Shown: positions 1-10,911, numbered from the stretch's first letter. The stretch is 64,000 nucleotides of DNA from Nitrosospira sp. (GCA_013821425.1 JACDGV010000014.1:1-64000), one strand, 5' to 3'. The notes: generated by a model from the sequence alone, not told the origin. Translations and numbers: made by a program.

Positions 1-510
1 TGCAGACTCCTGACAAAAGTCAGAAGTTTGGCGCAAGTTGAAATCGGTTACAGCGAAATATGCCATTTAATGAAATATACTCAATGAGTTACTGTGCGTT
101 TAAACTCAAATCTCCGGACAGTAGTGAGGAAGAACGATGATTTACATCGTCTAAAGAAGTGTTTGCTTAGCAAAGAAAGGAGATTTTATGGAAGATGAGG
201 CAAAAGCCGGCAAGAATGTTGGCCTCGCAAAAGCCGAGATCGCGGAGTGCGATGCCCCAGTTTCACTATGGCGTTCGCCATCTAGGGGTTGAAGGAATCA
301 TGGCGAAGGCTCCCTACCACTACACCAACTGGGGGAATCACTCCTATCAGTCTCTTTATGATATTGCAAAATAATACAGGCTCAGCTGGCTTCGATAAGC
401 TTGACAATTCGAGTGGCTGAAGGCAGCTGGTCATGCGGCAGGTGCGGATAGCGCTTGCCAGTCACACTTTTAATCGCAGACGAAAACGCGTGAGTTTCGC
501 GGAAAGCAGC

Positions 511-756
511 CTAATGCTTGCGTTGCTTCATCTCAAGGCAGGAATCCACAAGTAACAGAAAAAGTAACGAAATAAAAATCACTGGCCAAATACGCCCTGT
601 TGAAAGAAAGGACTGCAACGATTCATACAACATGAAACCAAATGTTGCGAAAAGGAACAGCCACAGCAAGGGCACGCCCGACTGCTCTTCGGATCTGATC
701 AAATCCGGAGTTGCTCCAATCTCCCCGTTTGCAGGAAAGTTTTTTGGTGCGTTCAT
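511..756 (-). CDS. small predicted membrane protein, unknown function
   Basis: 81 aa ORF with hydrophobic segments (VPLLWLFLFATFGFMLY, IWPVIFISLLFLLLV); no strong SD seen. Confidence 0.35.
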   Translation of the reverse strand: MNAPKNFPANGEIGATPDLIRSEEQSGVPLLWLFLFATFGFMLYESLQSFLSTGRIWPVIFISLLFLLLVDSCLEMKQRKH

Positions 757-1424
757 AATTTCATGTCACTCTCAGATAAAGTTTGTTTTTGAGCTTACAG
801 CCTGAATGGCCTGAATCGTCTGGTCAAGAATCCAAGAGGATAAGGTAGCCTCACCCTAGCTCAGTCGATGCCTCTGAAACCCTGGTTGTGTATTAACTTA
901 AAACTATTAGCTATAGAAATGGATACCGCTCCCCTGCCCGATCAACTGTTCAGTTGTAGTGAAGAAGGTTATCGAGGAGCACATACTTTGTCAATACTTT
1001 TATGTCTAAAGTTAAAGTATAGGGTAAGCCTTATAGCATTAAGGGGAAGCAGTGGTTATCAAGGAAAGCGTATGATGGGCTTGCAATATTTGGGCTGCCT
1101 CGCTCTGAAAAACTTGCTCGGAGTTAATGTGCCCATATGAAAGCAAAAATGGAAAAGCTAAATTACCCCTAGATGCCGGAATGCCAAGCGTCCTTAATTC
1201 ATAAGATGCGGCAGGAGTTTAAGTTGTGGGGAGTATGGCGGCAGGAGTGTAGCTCACAGAACGCACGGACGCACTTATTGACCGTGGGCAGTTTTGCCGC
1301 CGAGCCGCATACAGTACGTCCGTCCGCAAATCTTGGGGCTTGCCCTGAACGATCTTTTCGCAAATAGGACGTACCACCATTGACGCGAATGACCTTGGGG
1401 AATTGTAAGCACTTGTCGCGGGCA

Positions 1425-1448
1425 ATAAAAAACCCGCCGAAGCGGGTT
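1425..1448 (-). terminator. rho-independent terminator
   Basis: minus-strand ACCCGC-TTCG-GCGGGT followed by TTTTTATT. Confidence 0.8.
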
Positions 1449-1538
1449 GATTAGAGCAGGCCGTAGCAGCTGCCTTCCTTCTGCCAAGGGGTGCAGGCAG
1501 TGGAGATCGCTATGTCGGCCTCCTGGCTATTCCTTCCC

Positions 1539-1670
1539 TCAGGAGGCCAACCCCATCAACCCGGCTAATACGCCGAGCAAAGTCAAGGCAATAACATTAC
1601 CGTCGTTGTTATTTTCATTTTTAGTGCTTTCATCCTTACTGTTTTCCGGTTTCATGTTTTCAGTTTTCAT
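1539..1670 (-). CDS. small 43 aa protein with C-terminal hydrophobic helix, unknown function
   Basis: Below ORF-track cutoff; reads MKTENMKPENSKDESTKNENNNDGNVIALTLLGVLAGLMGLAS*; purine-rich SD-like GGAGAGGGAAG upstream; terminator about 90 bp downstream. Confidence 0.55.
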   Translation of the reverse strand: MKTENMKPENSKDESTKNENNNDGNVIALTLLGVLAGLMGLAS

Positions 1671-1742
1671 CTTCCCTCTCCATGTTCGATTAATTGCAAA
1701 GCTTTCGCTATTTCGCATCTCTACTGTTAAGAATTTGTGAAC

Positions 1743-1775
1743 GATATGTGAAGGATATGTGAAGGATATGTGAAG
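1743..1775. repeat. three perfect 11-bp direct repeats (gatatgtgaag) plus a degenerate upstream copy
   Basis: read directly: gatatgtgaag x3, preceded by gaatttgtgaac. Confidence 0.9.
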
Positions 1776-2396
1776 GCCACACTTTTGTCAAGGGATAAAG
1801 GGCTCTGTAGCTACGAAACTCCGCAGAAGTCCAAGCAGACGTCCCCGCAGCGGAAGCAGTCGGGCGGGAAGCTGTTATTGCATGGGTGATTGAAACGGCT
1901 GGAATCCCTCTGGCCTGGTTTCAAATACGTTCAGCATGGAATGGACAAAGGCATCTGGCGAATCCGGGGCGATTCAGTATGAGAAGCTCACGGGAGGGTT
2001 TTTACGAGAGCTGGGCTGCTCACTGAACTCCGTTGCTGCGCTAATCTCCGAGGAGGGCTAGGTTATAGCCCATGCTCCGCCCATCCAGAGAGATCGAGTA
2101 TTTCCAGTTCCCCTCCAGACACAAGCGTGTCACTTCAACTAACTCGTTGTTGGACTGCAAAAACTTGTCCCCTTTTTCAGCCGCATACGCGGCGGAAGGA
2201 GCCATCTTATAGCTCTTCAATGGAAAGCCTTACTGGGAGCGGAATAGTTCTATCGTGTCATAGGCAGTTGGACTATTACAAATATGTTTCTTCTGAGGGA
2301 TGATGAGCTAATCGGTATTTAGAGGACGTTCCTCCATGTGAAGGATTGCTCGGCATACCGATATTTTCGAGTTATACATTACCTGAGGAGAAACCA

Positions 2397-3017
2397 ATGA
2401 ACGCACCATTAAAAACACTCATAGTTGCTTTAGCTTTTGGAGGATCTATTACCACTGCATCCGCTGCCGGCGTTATTACCGGCGTGACGGTAACCGGTGG
2501 TGGAGGAGGAACGTTTGATGTAATCAACCTTACTAATAATCCCAATGTACTGGATCTTACCAAGAGCTTTAACAGTCTGGATCCTATCGCTCTGACGTTT
2601 ACTGTGGGTCACACTCAGGGCGGCGCGGGCAATCCCTACGTCGTGACCGAGACGATTACCAACAACACAGGCCAGACCTGGATCGACTATCACTTCACGA
2701 TCACCGAACCGACGACCGGAGGACAGGGGGTGGTGTTTACAAGTTTCAACAATTCGGAACTTACAGGCTTTACGTTGGATTCACCTCCCTCTAGCGGTCC
2801 TCGTAATCTTAATTTTACGGGTGAACTCGCGCATCTCGGCGTCGCCACTGCAAGCTTTTCACTGAGCCCATTCGATCCGGGCGCCGGGAATACCACCACC
2901 TTCACCCTGACGCAGGTTCCTACTATCCCCGAACCGGAAACGTATGCCATGTTGCTGGCGGGACTTGGTCTGATGGGAGCAATGGCTAAACGCAGAAGCC
3001 GCAAGGAAGAAGACTGA
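2397..3017 (+). CDS. PEP-CTERM sorting domain-containing protein
   Basis: signal peptide MNAPLKTLIVALAFGGSITTASA and C-terminal IPEPETYAMLLAGLGLMGAMAKRRSRK; SD gaggag. Confidence 0.9.
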   Translation: MNAPLKTLIVALAFGGSITTASAAGVITGVTVTGGGGGTFDVINLTNNPNVLDLTKSFNSLDPIALTFTVGHTQGGAGNPYVVTETITNNTGQTWIDYHFTITEPTTGGQGVVFTSFNNSELTGFTLDSPPSSGPRNLNFTGELAHLGVATASFSLSPFDPGAGNTTTFTLTQVPTIPEPETYAMLLAGLGLMGAMAKRRSRKEED

Positions 3018-3150
3018 TCTCATCGCGACAATTCCGGCAACCCCGCTGTACTTGGGGGTTGCCGCTGCTACAACTGCGGAAGTGAGCCGAAGCCAATTGC
3101 AAGTGGATGACAGGTAAAACTGCTAAACGTTGGGAGAGAGCAATTGAACT

Positions 3151-3954
3151 TCAACTGCCTTGTTTGAGGCCCTGCGCTACCTTTGCAGCGGCCTGCATTC
3201 GGTTGGAAACATCGAGTGTCTTGAATATATTTCGCAGATGATTCTTTACCGTAAACGTGCTGATGGCTAGTATGTCGGCGATCTCCGGATTTGTCTTGCC
3301 CATCCTGACCCAATGCATGACCTCCATCTCGCGCTTGCTCAAGCCCCAGTTTTCTCCGTCCGGCGACTGGTCTTCTACAAAAGGATCATTGGATTGGGGA
3401 TGAATGAGGGGCGTAACTCGTCGAAATGCCGTGTCAAGATAAGGTAGCAGGATTTGCATTTCGCCCAGCGATTCGTGGAGCTTCCTTTCGGGACTGAAGA
3501 TTACGTAAAGGCAGTCATGGTTTGACCGCTCGTCGGTAAGGCCATGTGCGAGTAATGACCTCATGCCCTGCAATGCGCTACCGAGGGAACATTGAAGACC
3601 TCCCCCTTCCAGCAGGAAACCGGACTCGCCGACACCTAATGTATAAGGTATTTTTCCCAATTCTACCCAGCGATTAAATAATCCCTGGAGTAGCGGCACG
3701 AGCGTTTGCGGGTTGGAGTGATCCGTCCGCACGCCGGCCAATGCCGACACAATGTCGTAAGAAATCCGGTTTTCGGGGAAGTCGCCCCACGCGGCAACAA
3801 GAATTTCGTGAGGCAAGTAGTGTTGCAATTCTCCCTGCAACCACGCCAGCAGCTCGTTGTGCCGCTGTATGCTATTCCCTTCCGTAATAATCCGGTAGTA
3901 ACGGTCTAGATGTTCATCAGACAGGGTAGTGAGTGCATTCATGGCATAGCTCAT
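3151..3954 (-). CDS. epsA: LuxR-type regulator, EpsA-like (PEP-CTERM-associated)
   Basis: C-terminal LuxR HTH (LSKREMEVMHWVRMGKTNPEIADILAISTFTVKNHLRNIFKTLDVSNRMQAAAK); adjacent PEP-CTERM gene. Confidence 0.8.
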   Translation of the reverse strand: MSYAMNALTTLSDEHLDRYYRIITEGNSIQRHNELLAWLQGELQHYLPHEILVAAWGDFPENRISYDIVSALAGVRTDHSNPQTLVPLLQGLFNRWVELGKIPYTLGVGESGFLLEGGGLQCSLGSALQGMRSLLAHGLTDERSNHDCLYVIFSPERKLHESLGEMQILLPYLDTAFRRVTPLIHPQSNDPFVEDQSPDGENWGLSKREMEVMHWVRMGKTNPEIADILAISTFTVKNHLRNIFKTLDVSNRMQAAAKVAQGLKQGS

Positions 3955-4471
3955 GTTTTACGTCTGGTTTCCGGCAATATACCCGGACAGGACTATGAGA
4001 CCTTTTCCCGGACACGGACGCCGATGCTGCTAGCACAGCCGCCGTGGATTTTTGCAAGGGCCGGCTAGGACGAACCTGGCGAGCCGTGTCTACCCTCGTT
4101 TTACATAAGCAAATTTTGTGCCTAAATCTGAACACTAAATAAACCAATGGCTTGGGAGATTAACCCAATGTAGAGCTGGAAGAAACTGTCAATAACGGCG
4201 ACACTGCAAACGCGTAACGGCTTTGGCTTTTAGACTGTAATGGAACGGAGGCGCTTACGCAAAACGTCAGACATTCGCCATTCCACTTCGATCCAAGGTT
4301 TTTAAGAGAGGACGACCCGGAGAACAGCTTTTCCATAATCGAAGGATGGCGGGAGGGAGTTATCGAAAAAGCTCGTATTTTTCTTCAAACCAGAAACTCT
4401 TCCAATGGATGGCATTCAAAAGCTTGTAATACTATAATCAGCGAATTTTTAATTTCTTCATCGGTTGCTTA

Positions 4472-5734
4472 ATGTCTTCCATGCAGTTATTTGCCTTCGG
4501 CATTAACCACCAGACCGCGCCCCTGGGTGTACGCGAGCAGGTGTCATTTCCGGAAGATGCCATGGAGCACGCGTTGCGCGATCTTGTCGGCCATCGTCCA
4601 GTGAAGGAGGCGGCGATCGTTTCGACCTGCAACCGCACGGAGATTTACTGCAGTACCGAGAAGCCGGAGGAGGCAACGCATTGGCTTGCGGATTTTCACC
4701 ACCTGCAGACGCGAGAGCTGGAGCCATATCTCTACAAATTGCCGCGTGAGAAGGCTGTGAAGCATGCGTTCCGGGTTGCCAGCGGGCTGGATTCCATGGT
4801 GTTGGGAGAGCCGCAGATTCTGGGCCAGCTAAAGAGCGCGGTTAAATCCGCGGAAGACGCCGGCACGCTCGGTATGTTGTTGCACAAGCTGTTCCAGCGC
4901 ACTTTCTTTGTGGCCAAGGAAGTCCGCAGCTCCACCGAGATCGGCGCCAATTCCGTATCCATGGCGGCAGCCGCCGCGCGGCTCGCGGAACGGATTTTTG
5001 GTGATATTGCCGAGCAGCGCGTATTATTCATCGGGGCGGGCGAGATGATCGAATTATGTGCGAGCCATTTCGCCGCACGTCATCCGAAACGCATCACTGT
5101 CGCCAACCGCACCGCCGAGCGGGCGCAGGTTTTGGCCCATCGCTTCAGCGGGCAGGTCATCACACTGAATGAGTTGCCGGAACAGCTGGCATTGCACGAT
5201 ATCGTGGTGACCTGCACCGCAAGTACGCTTCCCATACTGGGAAAAGGCATGCTGGAGCGCGCGATCAAGGCGCGCAAGCACCGTCCCATTTTCATGGTTG
5301 ATCTGGCTGTGCCGCGAGACGTCGAGCCGGAAGTGGCGGAGCTGGATGACGTGTTTCTCTATTCCGTGGATGATCTTGCCGATATTGTCAGGGAAGGGCT
5401 GGATTCACGCCTGGGAGCGGTGGCCCAGGCCGAGGCGATAATCGATACCAACGTTGTCAATTTCATGCACTGGCTGGAGTCGCGCGCAGTCGTCCCCACC
5501 ATCCGCGCGCTGCGCGACCAGGCCGAACGCTATCGCCGTCATGAACTGGAACGAGCCAGGAAGCTTCTGTCCAAAGGAGAAGACCCGCAAAAAATTCTTG
5601 AATCCCTCAGTAACGGGCTGACTAACAAGTTTCTTCATATACCTTCCTATGCGCTTAACCACGCCATGACGGATGAGCGCGACGATCTGGTTGAGCTGAT
5701 AAACCGCCTGTACCATCTCCACCGCCCAGAATGA
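4472..5734 (+). CDS. hemA: glutamyl-tRNA reductase
   Basis: [41 protein letters not shown] motifs. Confidence 0.97.
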   Translation: MSSMQLFAFGINHQTAPLGVREQVSFPEDAMEHALRDLVGHRPVKEAAIVSTCNRTEIYCSTEKPEEATHWLADFHHLQTRELEPYLYKLPREKAVKHAFRVASGLDSMVLGEPQILGQLKSAVKSAEDAGTLGMLLHKLFQRTFFVAKEVRSSTEIGANSVSMAAAAARLAERIFGDIAEQRVLFIGAGEMIELCASHFAARHPKRITVANRTAERAQVLAHRFSGQVITLNELPEQLALHDIVVTCTASTLPILGKGMLERAIKARKHRPIFMVDLAVPRDVEPEVAELDDVFLYSVDDLADIVREGLDSRLGAVAQAEAIIDTNVVNFMHWLESRAVVPTIRALRDQAERYRRHELERARKLLSKGEDPQKILESLSNGLTNKFLHIPSYALNHAMTDERDDLVELINRLYHLHRPE

Positions 5735-6807
5735 ACAAAAGTATCTCTGCCAAGCTCACGCAGCTCAGCGTGCGCCTGGAGGAATTGAATCGTCTGCTGA
5801 GTAGCGAAAGCATCACCGCCAATCTGGATAATTATCGCAGACTCACGCGTGAGCGCGCAGAGATCGCGCCGGTCGTCGAGCTTTACGATGCCTATCTGCA
5901 AAGTGAGCGTGACATCCATACCGCGCAGGAGATGAGCGCGGATGTAGAAATGCGCGAGTTCGCCGATTCCGAAATACGCGATGCCAAGGAAAAACTGGCG
6001 CGGTTTGGAGCGGAATTGAGGAAGCAGTTGTTGCCCAGGGACCCCAACGATGAGCGCAGCATTTTCCTGGAAATTCGCGCCGGCACGGGTGGAGATGAGT
6101 CCGCCTTGTTTGCGGGCGATCTATTCCGCATGTATGCGCGTTTTGCCGAACGCCAACGCTGGCAGGTCGAAATCATCTCGCAAAGTCCGTCCGATGCGGG
6201 CGGCTATAAGGAAATCATTGCCAAGATCATCGGAAACGGGGCGTATTCCAAGCTCAAGTTCGAGTCGGGAGCGCATCGGGTCCAGCGCGTACCCGCCACT
6301 GAGACCCAAGGCCGCATTCATACTTCCGCCTGTACCGTGGCGGTAATGCCCGAGGCAGACGAGATTATGGATGTAGCGCTGAATCCGGCAGAGCTAAGGA
6401 TTGATACGTTTCGCGCTTCCGGGGCGGGCGGCCAGCACATCAACAAGACTGACTCAGCGGTACGCATCACGCATCTTCCCACTGGCATGGTGGTCGAATG
6501 CCAGGATGGACGTTCGCAGCACAAAAACAAGGCGCAGGCAATGAGCGTGCTGGCAGCGCGGATCCGCGACAAGCAGATGCAGGAGCAGCAGAGCCAACAG
6601 GCAGCTACCCGTAAATCCCTGGTAGGCAGCGGAGACCGTTCAGGACGCATCCGCACCTATAATTTCCCGCAGGGCCGCATAACCGACCATCGTATTAATC
6701 TTACCCTATATAAGATCGAGCAGATCATGGATGGAGATTTGAGCGAGCTTTGCTCCGCGCTATTATCCGAACATCAGGCCGAGCAGTTGGCATTGATCGG
6801 CGAGTAG
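5731..6807 (+). CDS. prfA: peptide chain release factor 1
   Basis: [28 protein letters not shown] motif; overlaps hemA stop. Confidence 0.97.
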   Translation: MNKSISAKLTQLSVRLEELNRLLSSESITANLDNYRRLTRERAEIAPVVELYDAYLQSERDIHTAQEMSADVEMREFADSEIRDAKEKLARFGAELRKQLLPRDPNDERSIFLEIRAGTGGDESALFAGDLFRMYARFAERQRWQVEIISQSPSDAGGYKEIIAKIIGNGAYSKLKFESGAHRVQRVPATETQGRIHTSACTVAVMPEADEIMDVALNPAELRIDTFRASGAGGQHINKTDSAVRITHLPTGMVVECQDGRSQHKNKAQAMSVLAARIRDKQMQEQQSQQAATRKSLVGSGDRSGRIRTYNFPQGRITDHRINLTLYKIEQIMDGDLSELCSALLSEHQAEQLALIGE

Positions 6808-6967
6808 ATGCGTCTTTCCAGGTCACTTCTCCTGTCTCTTCCGGGTCTCTCCTGTGTGCATGGTCCCTATCAACAACGGTAACAACTGATCTGGTTCGGC
6901 TCCCATGCGTACGAACCATTAGCTGGATATTTACCGACACAGTGGTTAGTCTGAGGTGCGACCTGCG

Positions 6968-7801
6968 ATGCTGCCAATCACTATTCTCGAAGCGCTTCAT
7001 CAGGCTCGCCAGGACATTGACGATATCGATGCGCGAATGCTGCTGCAGGACGTGCTCAGCGTAAACGGGGCGTATCTCATTGCCCATTCCGGGCAAGAAC
7101 TCACGCCCGGACAAGTGAAAAGCTTTCGCCTTCTGGCCATGCGCCGCGCGCAGGGCGAGCCGGTTGCCTATCTCATTGGCAAGCGCGAGTTTTACAGCCT
7201 GGATTTTACCGTTACGCCGGAGGTACTCATTCCCCGCCCGGAAACGGAATTGCTCGTGGACCTCGCGCTGGCGCAATTTCCCCTCGACCTTGCGTGCAAG
7301 GTTCTTGACCTCGGAACAGGCAGCGGTGCCATTGCCCTGACCATAGCAAGACATCGCCCGCTGGCGCACATCACCGCGGTGGATGTTTCCGCTGAGGCCG
7401 TAGCCGTCGCACGATTGAACGCCGCACAGCTTAATGTAGCCAATGTGCGTATCATTGAGGCCGACTGGTTCGAGGCGCTAGGCGGAGAACGATTTGATCT
7501 CATCGTTTCCAATCCGCCTTACGTTGCAGAAGGCACTGCTTATCTCAGCCGGGGAGACCTGCGTTTTGAGCCCAGGATAGCGCTTTGCGCCGGAGGCGAT
7601 GGTCTTGACTGTATTCGATCAATCATCGCTTCCGTTCCGGGCTACCTGAACGACGGCGGAGCGCTATTGCTTGAACATGGCTACGATCAGGCGCAGACTT
7701 GCCGGGACCTGTTAAGCGAAGCGGGGTTCGGCGGGATATTTTCCTGCCCCGATCTGGCAGGCATAATGCGGGTCAGCGGCGGCCGGTTAGGTGTTTCGTG
7801 A
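6968..7801 (+). CDS. prmC: peptide chain release factor N5-glutamine methyltransferase
   Basis: PVAYLIGKREFYSL, VLIPRPETELLVD, NPPYV motifs. Confidence 0.95.
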   Translation: MLPITILEALHQARQDIDDIDARMLLQDVLSVNGAYLIAHSGQELTPGQVKSFRLLAMRRAQGEPVAYLIGKREFYSLDFTVTPEVLIPRPETELLVDLALAQFPLDLACKVLDLGTGSGAIALTIARHRPLAHITAVDVSAEAVAVARLNAAQLNVANVRIIEADWFEALGGERFDLIVSNPPYVAEGTAYLSRGDLRFEPRIALCAGGDGLDCIRSIIASVPGYLNDGGALLLEHGYDQAQTCRDLLSEAGFGGIFSCPDLAGIMRVSGGRLGVS

Positions 7802-7939
7802 TGTTTGACGAAAGAAACTGTTAAAATGCAAATGCAAGCTAATCGGGCAGGATCAGATCAGGTGTCACTGGTGGCGACTTAATTCTCGTTTAAGCCGATT
7901 AGCAGATTCCGGATTTCATAAAGAGAAGAAGGAGCAGAC

Positions 7940-8248
7940 ATGGATACGCAAGAAAGGATCAAGCAGCAGGTTACCACTCATCCGGTAGTGCTCTACATGA
8001 AGGGTACGCCGCAGGCGCCTCAATGCGGTTTCTCGGCCCATGCCGTCAAGGTGCTCAACGCATGCGGAGCGGATGATATTTACGCCGTGGATGTACTCGC
8101 CGAACCTGAAATCCGGCAAGGCATCAAGGAATACTCCAATTGGCCGACCATCCCGCAACTCTACGTCAATGGCGAGTTTGTCGGCGGGTCTGACATTGTC
8201 AGCGAGATGTATCAGAGCGGAGAGCTGCAGAAGCTGATCAAGAAATAG
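7940..8248 (+). CDS. grxD: monothiol glutaredoxin, Grx4 family
   Basis: MKGTPQAPQCGFSA CGFS motif; WPTIPQLYVNGEFVGGSDI. Confidence 0.95.
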   Translation: MDTQERIKQQVTTHPVVLYMKGTPQAPQCGFSAHAVKVLNACGADDIYAVDVLAEPEIRQGIKEYSNWPTIPQLYVNGEFVGGSDIVSEMYQSGELQKLIKK

Positions 8249-8283
8249 ATGAGATACAGGCTCTGCAAGGGGCTTCCTTAAGG

Positions 8284-8325
8284 ACCCGGCCGGCGGGGTC
8301 CGGCAGCGGCCGGGTTGTTTTTTTG
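8284..8325 (+). terminator. rho-independent terminator downstream of grxD
   Basis: acccggcc/ggccgggt 8-bp stem followed by tgttttttt. Confidence 0.8.
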
Positions 8326-8366
8326 GAATATGTACGGTCGGACAGTCGCCGGGCTAACTGGTGACC

Positions 8367-8789
8367 CTATAAGCTGATCGCGGCCGCGATCGCCCAGTAT
8401 CGCAGGAATTTCCCTGCGCCCATGAACAGCATGGCGGATACCCAGTTGATTCGGAGCCATCCCGCCGCAACACACAACAGATCGCCGATGAGCGGAACCC
8501 AGGAGAGCAGCAGTACCGGGCTGCCGTGATTTCGCAGCCACCTCAGGCCTCGCAGATTTCCTCCGGATTTTTTAATAAGTGCTTTCTCATCGGGCAAAAA
8601 ACGGCCAATAGCGTACGAACTCATGCCGCCCAGGGTGTTGCCGACCGAGGCAAGGGCCAGCGCGGGCCAATAAAGCTGGGGATACGCTGTCAGTACGCCG
8701 AATAGTACTACTTCCGAGCCACCAGGGAGCAAGGTGGCGGCGAGGAAGCTGCTGGTAAATAGCGCCAGCAGGCTCGATTGCTCATCCAT
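8367..8789 (-). CDS. YqaA/DedA-like membrane protein
   Basis: LLPGGSEVVLFGVLTAYPQLYWPALALASVGNTLGGMSSYAIGRFLP typical of YqaA family. Confidence 0.85.
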   Translation of the reverse strand: MDEQSSLLALFTSSFLAATLLPGGSEVVLFGVLTAYPQLYWPALALASVGNTLGGMSSYAIGRFLPDEKALIKKSGGNLRGLRWLRNHGSPVLLLSWVPLIGDLLCVAAGWLRINWVSAMLFMGAGKFLRYWAIAAAISL

Positions 8790-8961
8790 AATCGCTTTCC
8801 GCGAGCAAATACCAGAGTGTAGCTGCTAATGGACGGGAAGTGGACGAGGGCAATGGAGGTCTTTGCCCGATAACCGGTAAAAAACACCAAAATTTGACTT
8901 AACGAATTTATTTCGCGATGATATGCTGTCCGATTACCCATCTCTGTTCAAGAGGAAAACC

Positions 8962-9705
8962 ATGACAACCACCACATCTCTTAAGCAAAAGATCGATTCC
9001 ATCATTAACGCAAGGCATCTGCTCAAGCATCCCTTCTACGTAGCCTGGACAGAAGGCAAGCTCACCAAGGAGCAATTACGCGGCTACGCGGAACAGTATT
9101 TTCACAACGTGCTGGCCGAGCCGACATACCTGAGCGCGGTACACTTCAACACTCCTCATTTTCACAGCGAAGCAAACAGCGGCGACATCAGCGTGCGTCA
9201 GGAAGTGCTCAAAAACCTAATCAGTGAAGAACACGGCGAAAAGAACCATCCTGCCTTATGGAAAAACTTTGCGCTGGCGCTTGGTTCCAGCAACAAGGAT
9301 CTGGCGAACGCCACGGCCTTGCCGGGCACAGCCCGGCTGGTAGCAACATTTCGCGATATCTGCCTGAACGAGCCGTTTTACGCGGGCCTTGCAGCGTTGC
9401 ACGCATTTGAATCCCAGGTGCCCGCTATTGCCGCCGTTAAAATCGACGGACTGGCGAAGTTTTATGGAATGGACGACCCGGCCAGTTATGAGTTCTTCTC
9501 GGTACACGAGGAAGCGGATGTGTATCACGCGCAAGCGGAGTGGACATTGATTGAGCGGTTCGCCGATACCAAGGAGAAACAGGCCGAGGTGCTGGCGGCG
9601 ACCACCCGGGCATGCGATGCGCTATGGGGTTTTCTCGACGGGGTATACGCAAATTATTGCTCGGACCTTGCATGCCAGGACGAGGCTCCAGTTACGCTGC
9701 ACTGA
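8962..9705 (+). CDS. CADD/TenA/PqqC-like oxygenase-fold protein (putative folate/pABA pathway)
   Basis: HPFYVAWTEGKLTKEQLRGYAEQYFHNV, LISEEHGEKNHPALW, HAFESQVPAIAAVKIDGLAKFYG, HEEADVYHAQAE. Confidence 0.85.
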   Translation: MTTTTSLKQKIDSIINARHLLKHPFYVAWTEGKLTKEQLRGYAEQYFHNVLAEPTYLSAVHFNTPHFHSEANSGDISVRQEVLKNLISEEHGEKNHPALWKNFALALGSSNKDLANATALPGTARLVATFRDICLNEPFYAGLAALHAFESQVPAIAAVKIDGLAKFYGMDDPASYEFFSVHEEADVYHAQAEWTLIERFADTKEKQAEVLAATTRACDALWGFLDGVYANYCSDLACQDEAPVTLH

Positions 9706-9908
9706 GCCCTGAACAAGTCCCGGCGGGTAGACGGCTACGGCCGTTTTCATGCGGCCGGGACCATGGAGCATAGGCGGGGGAGGCTGCAAGGCAGACCTCT
9801 GTGCTACAGGGTTGCTGCTACGCCACCCCCTTACGTTGCCGTATATGGAAAAGGGGTGGGGCTTTACGTGTGACTTGTGCCTCGGGCCTTGTGATCTTCC
9901 GATTCTGC

Positions 9909-9933
9909 CCAACCCCGCTCTGGGGGTTTTTTT
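9909..9933 (+). terminator. rho-independent terminator
   Basis: aacccc-gctct-ggggg-ttttttt. Confidence 0.7.
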
Positions 9934-9962
9934 GTCCGTTTCTCAGTACCTTCCCCCGGTCT

Positions 9963-10892
9963 TTACCCTGTCTGTTTCTCTTCCAACGGGATGACGCCAT
10001 CAAGCGTGGCAAAACAGGTATTCCTTGCCGTGGCCAGGAAGTCGCGTAAATAGGGACGAGATGCTGTCTCGGCAAGTGTCGATGCGTAAAGGTTGCTCCA
10101 TAGCCCATGTGTGCCAATGCGGCGGGCAATAACATAGTCGTGATCGACGTAATTCTTGATACCCCAGCTCGGTAACGCTGCAATTCCGCGGCGACTGGCG
10201 ACGAGTTGCAGGATGGCAACAGTCAGCTCCGCCGTGCGCCGGTGGGGATGAATGCCGGCAGGTTTCAGAACGTTGAGAATCAGGTCGATGCGATCTTCCG
10301 GCACCGGATAGGTGATCAGCGTGACATCCGCAAAGTCAGCCGCGCGCAGTAGCCGTTTTCCACGCAAGGGATGATCTGGCGCCAATACTGCGAGAATCTC
10401 GAAACGAAATAGCGGGTGGTGGACAATGCCGCGGCGCTGCTGACTTTGCGATCCGATCACCACGTCCGCTCCTCCTTCCTCCAGGAGCTTCACGGGGTCG
10501 CTGTGAAATCCTGGCACCAGATCGAGTTCCACGTCCGCCCAATTCCGGCGAAACGCGTCCATAAGCGGCATCAGCCAGTCGAAACAGGTGTGGCATTCCA
10601 ACGCTATCCGCAAACTCCCGGATACTCGTTCGGACATTTTTGCCAGGTTCCTTTCCGTTGCCTGGATTTCTTCCAGTACCTTGCCGGCAAGTGCAACCAG
10701 ATGTCTCCCGGCGTCGGTGAGTTCGACGGTTTGCCCTCTGGGCCGTATGATCGCCAAACCATAGTGGTCCTGTAGTGCCTTGATCTGATGGGATAACGCC
10801 GACTGGGTCAAATGTATCCGCTTGGCCGCGCGCGACACACTACCCGTTTCCTGCAATGCTGCAAGCGTACGAAGATGGCGCAGTTCAAGCAC
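9963..10892 (-). CDS. metR: LysR-family transcriptional regulator MetR
   Basis: N-terminal LysR HTH (MLELRHLRTLAALQETGSVSRAAKRIHLTQSALSHQIKALQ); divergent from metE. Confidence 0.9.
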   Translation of the reverse strand: MLELRHLRTLAALQETGSVSRAAKRIHLTQSALSHQIKALQDHYGLAIIRPRGQTVELTDAGRHLVALAGKVLEEIQATERNLAKMSERVSGSLRIALECHTCFDWLMPLMDAFRRNWADVELDLVPGFHSDPVKLLEEGGADVVIGSQSQQRRGIVHHPLFRFEILAVLAPDHPLRGKRLLRAADFADVTLITYPVPEDRIDLILNVLKPAGIHPHRRTAELTVAILQLVASRRGIAALPSWGIKNYVDHDYVIARRIGTHGLWSNLYASTLAETASRPYLRDFLATARNTCFATLDGVIPLEEKQTG

Positions 10893-10911
10893 GGATGCAG
10901 CGGATAGATAT

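Noticed and set aside
868-1140. 90-aa ORF and neighbouring short ORFs in the first 1.5 kb
   Set aside because: No domain, signal or convincing SD; treated as noncoding or unknown.
9749-10049. overlapping short ORFs after the CADD-like gene
   Set aside because: Cover a terminator and the metR 3' end; Cys/Phe-rich translation looks noncoding.
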